DNA of 64,000 nucleotides from Heterodera schachtii. Lineage: Eukaryota; Nematoda; Chromadorea; Rhabditida; Heteroderidae. The position numbers and the translations under genes are program-made. Shown here in pieces: positions 22,206 to 34,110 of the stretch. How positions within the stretch are numbered: the first letter of the stretch is position 1; each line of letters starts with the position of its first letter. Where the stretch lies: NCBI GenBank assembly GCA_023374025.1, contig SIJG01000077.1, forward strand, positions 378,565 through 442,564. Reading direction: 5' to 3'. The notes under the pieces were generated by a model, which searched no databases, had not been told where the DNA came from, and saw only the letters and a list, made by a program, of their open reading frames with translations.

Positions 22206-22524
22206 TCGAATTTTTCGAGTATCGTATAGGGCGGAAAAAGAATAAATTGAAAAATTCGAAAATTTTGAAAGCATTTTTTTTGGATGATGGATTTGAGACA
22301 ATTCCAATTGAGATAATTTAAAATATTTATTCGGTTTTTATTTTCCGCCCCACCAAAAATCAAATCGCATAGTGAACAATTTTAAAAATAGACCACTTCC
22401 GATCACTCCCAATTGATCTGTGTTTCCGTCCCCCTCTTCGTTTTGTCGACCTCTGATCTGATTTTTTGTCGACCCATAATCTATAAACGCCAAAAAAGTA
22501 TATTTCTGAAGATGTATTTTAGAA

Positions 22525-22955
22525 AAATTGGCTCTAATCCACTTTATGAGAGTCCAATCGACTTTTATGAGTCCAAAGGTGTTTTATGAGTCCAATAAAC
22601 TGACAATACCTGCTTTTTATACAATAACTTTGTTCATTTTTGAGCAAACCCTAACTTTTTGGTATCATTCGAAAGCACAAGTCTAAAGAAGCTAAAATAT
22701 ATAAAATCTCAGCGTTTAGGCAGTTATCAAAAAAGATTTGATTAATTAACTAATTGTTGATTATTTTGGTTTGTAACTTTCTTTAAATGTTCGAATTCTC
22801 TTGTTTTCTCGTATCATTACATTATTCAAATTTTGTGCTTTCGAATGATACCAAAAAGATAGGGTTTGTTCGAGCATGAACAAAGTTATTGTATAAAAAA
22901 CAGACTATTGTCAGTTGATTGGACTCATAAAGTGCATTAGAGCCGAAAAATTTCA
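22525..22955. repeat. Foldback element, about 430 bp
   Basis: Left arm 22528-22670 (GGCTCTAATCCACTTTATGA, through TTTTTGGTATCATTCGAAAG) returns reverse-complemented at 22840-22950. Non-coding. It is structurally like the palindromes inside 3097-4059 (both contain TGGTATCATTC) and may belong to a related family. Target duplication not clear. Confidence 0.65.
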
Positions 22956-24186
22956 TATTTTCGAAAAATTTTAAATTTAGGTCGATTCTTCTTCACGCAA
23001 TCTATAGGCTATATAGTAATGCCCTTCATCTTTAGTCTCGACTCGAGGAAATTCGGGGGTTTTCGGTCTCGAACAGAGCAACGAATAGTCGCACCAAACC
23101 CAACAATTTACACCATACACTTCCGCCCACCAAAAAAATTTCGTTTCATAGTGAAAAATTTTGAAAAAATTGATCCCTTCCGATCACTTCCAAATTGATC
23201 TGTGTCTTCTTTTTTGTCCTCCGATCAGTGGATGAGTGAGTGTTCTTTCTTTCACTTCCTCAGTTTCTGTTCAGCAGAGGGGTTGAACACTTGAAATATG
23301 AGAGCAGCGACGAAAGTCGGCTGTTCTCGCTGTGCTCACAAATCAGCAGTTGAACCACAAAAAGGGATGGGACACATCGTCAGCAGAAGCGCTTGAACAA
23401 ACTCGGGAAGAGATAGAGAGCGAGAGAGAGACTAGAGAGAGAGAGAGAGATGCATACAGATCCGCTTTTCCTGTCCAGTTCAGCTAGAGAGAGGAGAGAT
23501 AGAGGCACACGACCCGCTTTTCCTGTCCACATCAGCTAGAGAGAAGAGAGAGAGAGATGCATACAGATCCGCTTTTCCTGTCCAGATCAGGCTCTGATCA
23601 ATGCTAACCTGTTAATCTCATCCTTTACGCGCCCGGCGGCGCCGCCGAGCCGGAAGAGACGGACAATGGGGACGTTGTCAGAAGAGGGAGGGAGGGGGCT
23701 ATGTGGGTTGAATGGTCCAAGGATGAATGGAAGAAGAAGCCGATGACGATGAGTAGAGGGATAAACACCGTATGGAAGGGGGGCGGGGGGGAGTGGGCAG
23801 CAGGGGACAGAAAAGCGGATGAGTAGGAAGCATCGATCGGGATCGGGACACATCACTGAAAGCCCCCCTCTCCCTCCATCGCCCGAGGGGAGGGGCGGGG
23901 GGAAGCGGTTGTCAACCAAAAGTGAAAAGAGATAATTTGAAACACTAAAATTTGAATCAAAAAACTTTAAGATTGGCCAAAAGTCGACGGCAAATGGCAA
24001 GAAAAAAAACATTTTTTTTTCGTCGGGACACCAATTCTTGACCATTGCTCTTTAATTTGTGATTTTGAGCCAATTTTTAAGAAAACAAATGATTTTAGGG
24101 CAGGCCCGGCGGTGCTGTTAGACACAGATGTGTAAAATTTTGGAAATTTGAGTGACATTACGACACTGCTTCTCCACCGTTTGGAC
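22956..24186. other. Repeat-rich region without genes
   Basis: Includes another GATC module (23165-23250), then three imperfect repeats of GATCCGCTTTTCCTGTCCA alternating with GAGAGA tracts (23400-23590), and a GC-rich stretch (23625-23910) whose minus-strand ORF has no recognisable features. At 24000-24055 there is a decayed arm of the foldback family seen at 165-690. Confidence 0.4.
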
Positions 24187-24430
24187 TAGAGACCGGACAA
24201 CTGGGGTCGGAGGGATCCTGAGTCGGGATCCTGACTGAATCCTGATCCCGATAAATCCCGAACATTTTGGGAAAACGTTGGGGACGGATCCCGAGTCGGG
24301 ATCCCGACCAAATCCCGATCAATCCCGAACATTTTGGAAAACGTTCGGGACGGATCCCGAGTCGGGATCCCGACCAAATCCCGATCCCGATCAATCCCGA
24401 AGAATTTTTTTCGTGATCCCGCGGGATTAT
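24187..24430. repeat. Tandem repeat of CCCGA/GGGATCC units
   Basis: Begins TAGAGACCGGAC, the terminus of the MITE family, and contains about three roughly 65-bp copies with GGATCCCGAGTCGGGATCCC and AATCCCGAACATTTTGG. Possibly the left end of a larger element: two GC-rich hairpin motifs (24708-24736, about 24841-24865) and a GGGATCCCGG stretch near 25170 follow. The right boundary was not found. Confidence 0.5.
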
Positions 24431-25645
24431 CGGGATTTGCCAAAACTCAAATTTTTTACTTTTTGTGCCATGTTTGTTCAAATGCTCATCTAATATTTAT
24501 AATTGGTCAAATCGATCGAGAAAAATAGTGATGGGAATTATATCAGGTTTTTATAGAAATTTGGGTATTTTTGCTCCGATGATAATTTTTAACAATTTTG
24601 AAGAAAGTTAGCAAACCGTCAAGTGCATCGGAATCAAAAAATCGATTTTTAACAATTTTTTTTTTTGCAGCGAATTTTTTCAAAAACTTTAGGGGTACAA
24701 GGGGGAGTCCGGCGGTGGCGATAGTCGCCGCCGGGAAAATTTTGAAGATTTAAAATGTAATTTGATAACAGAATTTATCCAAAAAGTTTCCATATTTTGT
24801 GATTTTGATCTATTTTATAAGAAAATAATGGGTTTTTAGGTTTGGCGGTGCCGAAAGGCATCGAAGGAAAAATACGTAAAGAGCAATTTTTATTCAGATT
24901 TTTGGACAAAATTCTTAGAAATTGTTGTGCCATGATTAATTTTTAATAATTCTTTTTTTGAAAGAAATAAAAGTCACAAAATGGCCAACTTTTTTATCAA
25001 ATTTTGAAAATTTTATTGGAATTCTGGAGACCCGGGAAAGTTTTTTGAGTTTTTTAAAGAAAAATTAGCAAATGACAATATTTTTTCTTTAAAATTCAAG
25101 ATCTTAATTTAAAATGGAGATTTTTCGAAAAATTATCGTGACTTCAATCCCGCGGGATTGTAAAATGGTCGGGAGGGATCCCGGTTCGGGATTGCAATGG
25201 GCACTAGAGTCCAATTAGTTAATGAACATTTTAATTACAGATTGTATTTTTCATTTTTTGGTTTTTTTAATTATTTCCATCAAATTCATTTTGAAATTAA
25301 TTAGTTTTACTTTTTTTTCACTCGTTTTAATGTGCGTGTTTCTTACTGTGAAAGTTAAAATAATCAAATTAATTCACATATTTACAATTAGCTAATAATT
25401 TGACTGATGGAATGATAGCCTAATTAACTCATAAAAGATTTTATGAAATGTTTTGATGCATTTAACACTTCGTTCATTCAAATAAAAAGTCAATTACGGC
25501 TTCAGAAAAACACTAAATTTATCCTAAAGACAAATACATATATAACACAAATTAAAGTTGATCACCACAAGAAAAACAAATGTCAAATTCATTATTCCAA
25601 TACCGCAATTGAAATTGGTCGATCACTTTTTTACAATTCATTCAT
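24431..25645. other. Repeats and shared 3' flank of FB5
   Basis: AT-rich with hairpin motifs as noted. From about 25230 the sequence is the 3' flank shared by F-box genes: CGTTTTAATGTGCGTGTTTC, a TGATGGAATGATAG stretch and ACACTAAATTTATCC. It is also found near 29520-30020, 42540 and, inverted, 47620-47800. No gene. Confidence 0.4.
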
Positions 25646-26920
25646 TCATTTCTGCTGCTGATCATTTGGGCCGGGAGTTTCGTCAAGAAGCCTAAAAACA
25701 GAAAAGCAATAAATTTGGACATTTGAATAATCATTCACTGACCCATCTCCGATTTCATCCTCACGATAAGTATAAATGCAAATCTGATTCCGTTGATCAT
25801 AACTTTCCCAAACAATCGCTTCCTTTTCACATTTTGTCCATTTGCTTTCGTCTCGCAAAATTGGACGACGGATCAGCAGAAAACGTTGGCTATTGTTTAT
25901 TCTTTTCAATGCCAATTGTTCACGAGTCAATTCGTTGATCAGATCAAAGGGCACAACGAAGTCAACAGAATAACGGAACCAAATGGAGACAATGAAATTG
26001 ACGGGGGAAGAAGCATTGGCAAAAGCCTGAAATATGGGAAAATAGATAAAGAAATACAAAATGAAAGCACCGCTTTGAACGGTTCAATATTCAACGGCCA
26101 ATTCACACCATCCATGTGCAACGAACATTTGAACAGTTTTGGCACATTGCTTTGAAGTGGAGTGAAAAGCCATTTGGCCAATGCTTGTCCATCCGATGCC
26201 GTGGCACTGTCATCGGCAGGAAATTCGGTGAAGAGATCGCCAAAGTCGGAAAAGACAACATGAAGAGATGGACAATCGATGAGAATTGACGGGACGAATT
26301 TGCGCAAACGGTGGAAAGTGTTGGCGGACAATCGCAAGAGATGAATGTTTTTTCCGAACTTTGGCCAAATGTTGCGCAAAATAAACTTCGCAATGCGATC
26401 ATTGTCCGTGCCGACGAACAAATTAATTTGACAGAATGAGGCGAAGAGTTGGCGAAAACGGTGGAGAAAAGCGATGACATTTTGGTCGACGAAACTGAAA
26501 ATAAATGGGGAATTGTTGTCTAAATTTTGCAGTATGGCCAATTTACGAGATGATGATGCGTTTGAACCCGATGACTTTTCGTGGCATTTGAATTTGCGGA
26601 ATTGGCAATGGTTCTCCATCATAATTGACAATTTCCATTTGCTTTGTGCCATTCTTTCCATTTTTGCTTCGAATTCGAATAAGTGCCAATGTCCATTTGC
26701 GGGTTTTGAAGTGTTCATCCACATAAATGTTAAATCGGTAGCTAATCATCGCAATTTCAAGGCCAAGTTGTGAGGGCGGAAGCAGATCGAAGACACAAAG
26801 CCAACAATCGGCGGAGATGAAACTGAAAAAAAGAAAACAAAATTGAAATTGAAAATTGGCATTTTAATTTTACATTGCTTTTGCCATCTTTTCCTCCGCT
26901 TCTTTTCGGTTGTCTGACAT
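25646..26920 (-). CDS. FB5: F-box-like family protein, 358 aa, all five exons intact
   Basis: Minus-strand exons: A 26920-26874, B 26822-26547, C 26494-26071, D 26026-25743, E 25691-25646, total 1077 nt, open, phases 2, 2, 0, 2. Starts MSDNRKEAEEKMAKA and ends LLDETPGPNDQQQK. Exon B carries the F-box-like segment (CWLCVFDLLPPSQLGLE, MISYRFNIYVDEHF). Exon C has FILRNIWPKFGKNIHLL, DSATASDGQALAKWLFTP and VPKLFKC. Exon D has FVVPFDLINELTREQLALK and DESKWTKCEKEAIVWES. This is the best complete model of the MSDN subfamily. FB10 (41429-42600) is a near-identical inverted copy with a truncated end. Presumably an SCF adaptor, substrate unknown; the F-box assignment is by resemblance. Confidence 0.8.
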
Positions 26921-27389
26921 TTTGTTGAAGCAAATAATTACGACAGATTTCGACGGATTTAAATTAGCTTAGCAAGCGAAGATGAAAAAATTATGTGAAA
27001 TCGGCATTTACTTTTTAAAATGTGTGGGCTTTTGCTGCTGAATGGCAGATATCCATTCAAAAAAAAAAGAAGAAAAATCAGGGTCATTATTAATAAATAT
27101 TTTTAACTTTTTTATTCGAAGAATATATTTAAACCATAAATAAATAATTTTTTGGTGATCAATTAAGAGAAAATTTTTTAGTTCTCAGAGGGTGTATTTT
27201 TTCTTTTTTTACTGCATTTTTGTTAAGGATAGGCGCAAAAAATGGCGAAATATAAATAAAAATTTAAAGAACGCAAAATGAGCGAATGAAAGAAAATGGG
27301 AGAGGAGGGATGGCTTTTATAGCAATGCGTCAATAAACGACCGTTTAATAAAATCATACAAAAATTAAAAAAACAAAAAAAAAATTAGT

Positions 27390-27397
27390 ATAAAAGT
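27390..27397 (+). promoter_or_regulatory. TATA box of FB6
   Basis: TATAAAAG in TTAGTATAAAAGTGGCTGC, 106 bp before the ATG at 27496. The same context precedes FB4 and FB12. It supports the upstream start chosen for FB6. Confidence 0.55.
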
Positions 27398-27495
27398 GGC
27401 TGCTCCTCCTCCACCGCTTTCATTATTTATAATTACCTATTCATTCGCCATTTATTTCTTTTCGTCTCTCTCTCTTCGACTTTTTCGCCCTGACA

Positions 27496-29084
27496 ATGTC
27501 TTTAAAAGTGATTCTGTACGTTTTTTGCATTTCTTTTCGACATTTACCCTTTTCCTTCTCATTTTTTAGTCTGATCGCTGTACCAATGTTTGTCATTTGT
27601 TGTGCCATTCTTTTGAAGTATTGGGACCGTTTCAAAAAACCACCAAACCAACAACGAGGCCATTGCAAAATTGAGAAAGTGCCGGAAACTGTCATAACAA
27701 TTGAAAAGGTGCCGGAAACTGTCATAACAATTGAAAAGGTGCCGGAAACTGTCATAACAATTTGTCCCGACGAAATGCCAGACAACCAAAATGAAGCAGA
27801 GGAGAAAATGGCAAAAGCAATGTAAAATAATTAAAATGCCAATTTAAATTTTTTTTTTCCTTTTTTCAGTTTCATCTCCGCCGATTGTTGGCTTTGTGTG
27901 TTCGATTTGCTTCCGGCTTATCAACTTGGCCTTGGAATTGCGATGATCAGTCACCGTTTTGACGTTTACATCGACGAGCACTTCAAGACGCGCAAATGGG
28001 CACTGAAATATATTCAAATTCGACGAAAAATTGGAGGAAATGGCACCAAGGAAATGGAAATTGTCAATATGGGTGGAGAAGCATTGCCAATTCCGCAAAT
28101 TCAAATGCCACGCAAAGTCATCGGATTCGAGCGCATCATCATCACGTAAAATTGGCGCTACATAAAAGTTATAAAAATTTGGGCAATATTTCTCATTAAT
28201 TTTAGTTTCATCGACCAAACTGTGATCGCTTTTCTCGAACTATTGCGTCCACTTTTTGCCTCATTCTGTCCAATTAATTTGGCCTTCGGCACGGACCAAA
28301 TAAGCATTTTGGATTTGGTTGTACGCAACACTTGGCCAATGCTCGGAAAAAACATTTATGGCATCGAATCGTACCCCCGTTTTTTCAAATGTTTGCGCCA
28401 AATCGCGCCTTCAATGCTCAACGAATTATGTCCACCACTTCGCTTTGTCTCCTTCTCTTTTGGCGATCTGTTCCCCGAATTCCCATGCGATGACAGTGCC
28501 ACGGCATCGGATGGACAAGCAGTGGCCAAATGGCTTTTCACTCCGCTTCAAAGCAATGTGCCAAAAGTGTTCAAATGCGACTTTGTCAGAAATGATGAGA
28601 ATTGGCCGTTGAAAATTGACGCCTTCAAAGCGGTGATTTCGATTTGATTAATTCATTCATTTTCATATTTCTTAACCAATTTTCCTTTGTTTTAGGCTTT
28701 TGCTAATGCTTCATCGCCCGTCAATTTCATCGTTTCCATTTGGTTTCTTTTGCCTTTTGCTTCTTCCGTTGTGCCCTTTGATCTGACGAATGAATTGACT
28801 CATGAACAATTGATGTTGAAAAGGATTAACAATAGCCAACGTTTTTTGCTGATCCGTTATCCAATTGCGCGAGACGCGAGCAAATGGACAAAATGGGAAG
28901 AAGAAGCGATTGACTGGAAATTTTTTGATCAATGGAACAGATTCGACATTCATATCATTAATGAGGACAACATCGGTGATGGGTAAGCGAATGCTTTTTC
29001 AAAAATTCAATCAATTTTATTATGTATTTTATTTTTAGGCTTCTTGACGAAATCCCTGACCCAAGTGATCAGCAGCAGAAGTGA
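27496..29084 (+). CDS. FB6: F-box-like family protein with N-terminal membrane segment, 453 aa
   Basis: Exons: A 27496-27821, B 27870-28145, C 28206-28632, D 28696-28982, E 29039-29084, 1362 nt open. Exon A is 326 nt instead of 47. It opens MSLKVILYVFCISF and has a hydrophobic stretch at about residues 21-40 (SFFSLIAVPMFVICCAILL) followed by YWDRFKK, i.e. a signal-anchor. Then three tandem copies of VPETVITIEK follow (30-bp units), and then MPDNQNEAEEKMAKA, the usual family start. Exons B-E are typical (CWLCVFDLLPAYQLGLG, NTWPMLGKNIYG, KWLFTPLQSNVPKVFKC, LLDEIPDPSDQQQK). If the long form is made, the protein would be membrane-anchored, unlike its paralogues. FB4 keeps a decayed copy of this leader with ATG changed to ATT, so the extension may be ancestral. 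Confidence 0.75.
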
Positions 29085-30131
29085 ATGAATGAATTGTTGA
29101 GAAGTGATCAATCAAATTGAATGATGGAATTGGATAATTCATTTGAGCCCATTTGACGTATATATAATTGTTCCTTTTGTTGGAGTGATCAATTTGGATT
29201 ATGTTTTGTCATTAGGATAAATTTCGCGATTTTCTGAAACCGTAATGCAATAGTTTTTAAACCGAGAAAGAACTTAACCGGCGGGTAAAATTTTAAAAAC
29301 TTTTTTGAGGTTTTCTTGAGATTGCATAGTTGTTTTGTTTGAAAAGTCCAAAAAATCGGTAATTGTCACTTTTATTATTAACTTGTTCATTGGCTCGAAA
29401 CAAAAAAGTCCAATTAGTGAATGGACATTTTCTAATTTTACTCCAAAAAGTTGCCGATAGAATTTTTTTTGGGTTTGTTTATTAAATCCATTAAATTCAT
29501 TTGGCAATTAATTAGTTTTATTCTTTTTTCGCTCGTTTTAATGAGCGTTGTTTCTCACTGTGAAAGTCAAAATGATCAAATTAATTTACATATTACAATG
29601 ATCCAATAATTTGACCGATGGAATGATACCCGAATTAACTCATAAAAACATTTTTATGAAATGTTTTTCAGGAATAACTTTTTTTTTTTGCACTTTAGCA
29701 TCATTAGTCAAATAAAAATGCATGAGTTGGAATTGATAAACCCCAAAGGATATCCACAAAAAATGGTTTAAAAATAAAAACCCATTCATTGCTAATAATC
29801 ATCAATTAATTAATTGCTTGCTTAATTGTTTTCCCTCATTATTTATTATTAATTTCAATTACAAATTCAACAATTTCTTCTGTTTCTCCACCGTTTTGAC
29901 CAGCGCAAATTTTCGCGCGGTTCCTTTTGGCATGTCAGACCTCTAAAATCCCTTTTTTAAACATTCTTAAAACCAATTACGGTTTCAGAAAAACACTAAA
30001 TTTATCCTAAAGGCATACATATAATAGAACACAAAATTGATCACCGAAACAAAAAAGAACAATTTAATAAACGTCAAATGAGCCTCAAATTCATCTCCAA
30101 TTGTTCGATCACTTCACAACAAATCATCCAT
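29085..30131. other. F-box gene 3' flank repeats
   Basis: Two facing copies of the family 3' flank: 29200-29240 holds the inverse of the CAGAAAAACACTAAATTTATCC block that is direct at 29985-30005, and the CGCTCGTTTTAATGAGCG block is at 29530. No gene. Confidence 0.45.
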
Positions 30132-30520
30132 TCATTTCTGCTTTGGCCAGGAGTTGCGTCAATAAGACTAATAATCGAACATTTTTTTTTATAAATTTGA
30201 ATTTTTGAAAAAGCATTCGCTTACCCATCTCCGATGTCATTATTCGCATCACAAATTTAAATGTTAATTCTGTTCCACCGAAAATAAAATTGCCAGTCAA
30301 TCGCTTCTTCTTCCCATTTTGTTCATTTGCTTTCATCTCGAGCAATTGGACAACGGACCAACAGAAATAATCGCTATTGGTAATGCTTTTCAATGCCAAT
30401 TGTTCCCGAGTCAATTCATTCGTCAAATTAAAGGCCAAAATGGAGTCAACAAAAGACGACGGAAACCAAATGACAACAATGAATTTAGCCGGGGAAGAAG
30501 CATTGGCAAATTCCTATGGT
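30132..30520 (-). pseudogene. FB7: exon D-E relic of the F-box-like family
   Basis: On the minus strand exon D reads EFANASSPAKFIVVIWF, then FNLTNELTREQLALK. It then shifts frame within the CPI-x-R-x-ESKWTKW motif (reads EMKANEQNGKKKRL). Exon E follows at 30167-30132 and ends with TGA. Exons A-C are absent; the 5' side breaks off near 30515 into unrelated sequence. Confidence 0.75.
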
Positions 30521-31094
30521 TCGGAGTTTTTAATTCTCAAAAAAAAAAGGCATTTTTTTGTCAGCAAACCATACCAATGCAAGGGGGGGGGGTCAAGAAG
30601 GGGGCCTTCGGACCTTGAAATTGGACTTTTTTATGAAATTTAAAAAATACAAAATTTCTAGTTTTCTACCCCCTTCCTCTTGTGATGGACGAGCTCCCCT
30701 CAGGTTAGTCGATCGGATTTCTCGGTTTTTAAAAGATTCGACCACTCCAAAAATGAGAAAATAAATCTTTAAACAATAATACATCACAGCTCTTGATAAA
30801 GTCGATTGGACGGACGTAAAGAACTGAAAAAGAGCCATTTTCCCAATTAGCCAAACTCAAATTTCAGTGTTTATCCACTGGGGATGGAAAGGGATAAGGC
30901 GGCAGTATTTTTTAGTCTTCTTTTTTTGAACCCAACATTTCTGGTGTAAAAGTCCCACAAATCCAATCAAATTACATACCTAAATGTATTCAAACAAAAG
31001 AAGCAACAAATTAATGTGAGGTGCAATTATATGATCAATTCCCATTCCTAATAATCATCGATCAGAATTCAATTCTCATTTCCTAATAATTCTT
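30521..31094. other. Non-coding spacer
   Basis: Contains a poly-G run (30582-30591) and AT-rich sequence. Nothing coding is supported. Confidence 0.4.
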
Positions 31095-32578
31095 TCACTT
31101 TTTCTTCCGTTGTCCGCTGGGCCCGGCACTCATTTTAAGACGACCTTTTGCGTTAATTTGGGCCGACTTTGGTGGAGACAATGGCCTAAATGAAATGGAA
31201 ATTAAATGTGACAAGACTAATAAAAGCAAAAACAATCCACTTACCCAATGGAAGACTTGCCACTATAAAGCCCAAAGTTGACTTTGTTCAAATTGTCCGT
31301 CTTTTTGTCCTCCCATTGAACCGTCCGCCCAATTTGCCATCGCTTCAACACCAAATCAGTATATTCATCTTCGTCTTTCTCCAATGTTAGCACTTCGTTG
31401 GTTCGTTCGTTCGTCAATTCAAATGACATAATTCCCGTTGGTTCAAAATAATCAAGGCGAATCATGTAATTGGCAGAAGAAGTGGTGGTGGCACGGAGAA
31501 ATGCCTAAACATTTGGAAACGAAAAGCAAATGGCAATTAATCCAAATATTTTATTGAAAATGTGGCCACACCTCTGAAATTGTCGACAAATTCAATGGTT
31601 TCTGAAGTATCAGCACAGCAAATCAATTGTTTTGGCTTTCCATTTTTTGTCGGAGTGTGCAACCATTTGGCTAATGCTTGGCCAGCAGTTGCATTTGGCC
31701 CATCATCATCACCAATCAAATCGGGCAACAAATCACTGTAATTGATTGAAATAATGTCGAGGTCGGACAGAATTGTCGGTGAAATGTGGCGACGCAAATT
31801 TTCAAGTTGACGACCATCAGTAAAGTTCAAATGGCGAATGTCTGTCGTAAAAATGGGCCAAATTTCACGGACAAAAACATTCCAAAGTGGCTGGACAATA
31901 TTGTTGTTGTTGTACTTCCACAGATTCAAACGCAATTCGATGCCTTTGTCCCAAATGTGTTTATTGGCACGGAGAAAAGCGATCACAGAATGGTCGATGT
32001 CCACTGAAAATGAAATGGTTTTGTCGTTGATCAATGCTTTGGACTTTGATTTACTTAATTCGAAGGTCCTTAATGCGAATTCTGTTGGGCAGCGGACTGT
32101 CTGGCCAAGGAAATTGCTTAGAATTGTCATTGCAAATCGTAGCCACAGATAGTTGTTTATTTGTTCCCATCTTGTCAATTCTGATTTTTCTCCAAATTGG
32201 CAATTCGCTTGTGCCATCGAAATGTTTGTCAATTAACGCATCAAAACGTGGCGAAATCAGTGCCAATTTGAGTCCGAGTTGAGGACGGTCAAAATGCGGG
32301 AACATATCCATCCAAATATGTCGTTGCAAATTCAACTGAAAATGAGAAAAATATGTTGAAGCGGACTTGAAAATGAAATTTTTTCAGAAATTTTAATCAA
32401 TAAATTCTCACATTTTTCTCAAAATTCGATGATTCTTTTTCATGGCCACGCGGAGACTTCGTCGTTTTCCAAATGTCACAAATGAACCCAACGGTTTCTT
32501 CTGCTGATTTGTATCAGTTGCAGAAATGGGGCGTTTGTCGGTGGAGGAAAGTTTTTTCTTTTTTTTGACGGGTGCCAT
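31095..32578 (-). pseudogene. FB8: F-box-like family gene, FB1/FB2 subfamily, with frame breaks
   Basis: Minus-strand exons: A 32578-32412 (MAPVKKKKKLSS, basic), B 32335-32055, C 32003-31572, D 31504-31245, E 31185-31095 (ends SAGPSGQRKKK). All five are recognisable, with HIWMDMFPHFDRPQLGLKLA in B, REIWPIFTTDIRHLN and GQALAKWLHTP in C, and FELTNERTNEVLTLEK in D. Hand-splicing with family phases does not stay open: exon B begins with an in-frame TGA and a 2-nt shift after the A-B junction, B-C does not match in phase, and C ends 2 nt short relative to FB1/FB2. It is therefore most likely a recent pseudogene. A shorter product from ATG 32311 or unusual splicing cannot be excluded. Confidence 0.65.
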
Positions 32579-33000
32579 TTAGAAAAAATTATAATTTAGC
32601 CTAAAAAAGGAAAATTTTTTGAAAAAATTAGAAAAAAAAGTAAGCATGGATTTGTGTATCATCCTCATTTATATATCCACGTGAAGTCAAATTCAGTGTT
32701 ATTAATTCAAAACTCAAATTCGCAAATGTTGCAATTTGAATAGAATTTTAAGACCCCAAAAAAACATAAAAATTGAACAATGAAATGATGGACAAATTCC
32801 AGCAGAAATTTAAATAGGAACATTTGGTTTTATCAGTTTTCACAAATTCGCGCTGAATGATGTCGACAAGGAATGTGCCAATATGAGCATTGATCAGCAC
32901 CAGAAGAAGAACGGAAGTGCCTGCGCCATCGAGTGAACTTAAGCAGAGAAACGAGACAGAACCGATGCTGGTGCCAAAATATGATTGATGATATTATGAT
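32579..33000. other. 5' flank of FB8
   Basis: AT-rich, with no gene and no clear TATAAAAG motif. Confidence 0.35.
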
Positions 33001-33564
33001 TAGGGCTGGGAATTTAAGTCAAATGACTTTTTTTGCTGAAAATGGCCTTAAAATGAGTTTAAAAGTGTTCTAAACTTTGTTTGAAGCCTCTGACATGCAT
33101 TTTTTGTGACTTTTTTACACTTTTTGGGATTTTTATGACTTTTTTTAGTTTTTGCGACTTTTTTTCGTGATTTTTTTTTTGACTTTTTGAGGCAAAATTT
33201 GAATTTGAGTGAAGAAAATGCCGAAAAATAAAATTTAGATCGATAAAATGGCAATGAAACCTGAATGAATTTTTTCTTAATTGTTGGAAGAATCCTTTTT
33301 ATAGCCTATTTTATGTACCTATTTATAAAATTAAGTGTCTAAAAATATAATAAAAAAAATAAAAAAAAAATAAAAAAAAACATTCATCCTCCGTGCTTTT
33401 ATGAATTTTTTTTGTGACTTTTTGGCTATTTTTTCAGGACTTTTTTCTATTTTTCCGTGACTTTTTTGCGTTTTTTACGAGTTTTTTGTGACTTTTTGGC
33501 GATTTTTTATGATTTTTTTAGTCGACTTTTTGGAGATTTTTCGTGACTTAAATTCCCAGCCCTA
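33001..33564. mobile_element. hAT-like MITE, TAGGG family
   Basis: Starts TAGGGCTGGGAATTTAAGTC and ends with its exact inverse GACTTAAATTCCCAGCCCTA. Flanked by a perfect 8-bp duplication ATTATGAT (32993-33000, 33565-33572). 564 bp, filled with TGACTTTTT repeats, no ORF. A partial copy starts near 44924. Confidence 0.9.
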
Positions 33565-33624
33565 ATTATGATGGATTATATATATATTTCTTCGTAAATT
33601 GTTGATTTATTCCATTGCAGGGTG

Positions 33625-33855
33625 AAGCCGCAAATGTCGGGCCGCAATTGTCCGATTTTGGCTTGGGCCGCAAAATTCAACAAAAAATTGAGCCGCAAAT
33701 GTCCGAAAATGGACCTTAAGAAATGGGCCGCAAATGTCCGGGCCGCAAAAGTCGGGCCGCAAATGTCCGATTTTGGCTGGGACCGCAAATGTCCGGGCCG
33801 CAAATGTCCGGGCCGCAAATGTCCGGGACGCAAATGTCCGGGACGCAAATGTGGG
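33625..33855 (+). repeat. 15-bp tandem repeat
   Basis: Irregular copies of GGCCGCAAATGTCCG, becoming regular at 33780-33850 with GGGCCGC and GGGACGC variants. The 15-bp period leaves frames open on both strands; no gene is inferred. Confidence 0.8.
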
Positions 33856-34110
33856 GTAACCAAAATGCGTCATATCAAAAGAAAAAAAAACCGGCAAAAA
33901 AAAAGGATTCATAAAAAAAATAACTAATGAATAGGGTTGTAAATTATATGGACTAAAAAACGCTAAATATGGACATAAAATATGGACGAAAAAGGTCAAA
34001 AATGGCCAAATATGGACCAAAATATGGACTAAAAACTGCCAAAATATATGTTTTAAACCCTCAAAAATTCCAAAAAAGGTGTGTATATTCAATATTTGTT
34101 TAAATAAACT

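Noticed and set aside
23587..24045. 152-codon minus-strand ORF in a GC-rich patch
   Set aside because: No motif, no splice context, runs through repeat-like G/C tracts; not supported as a gene.
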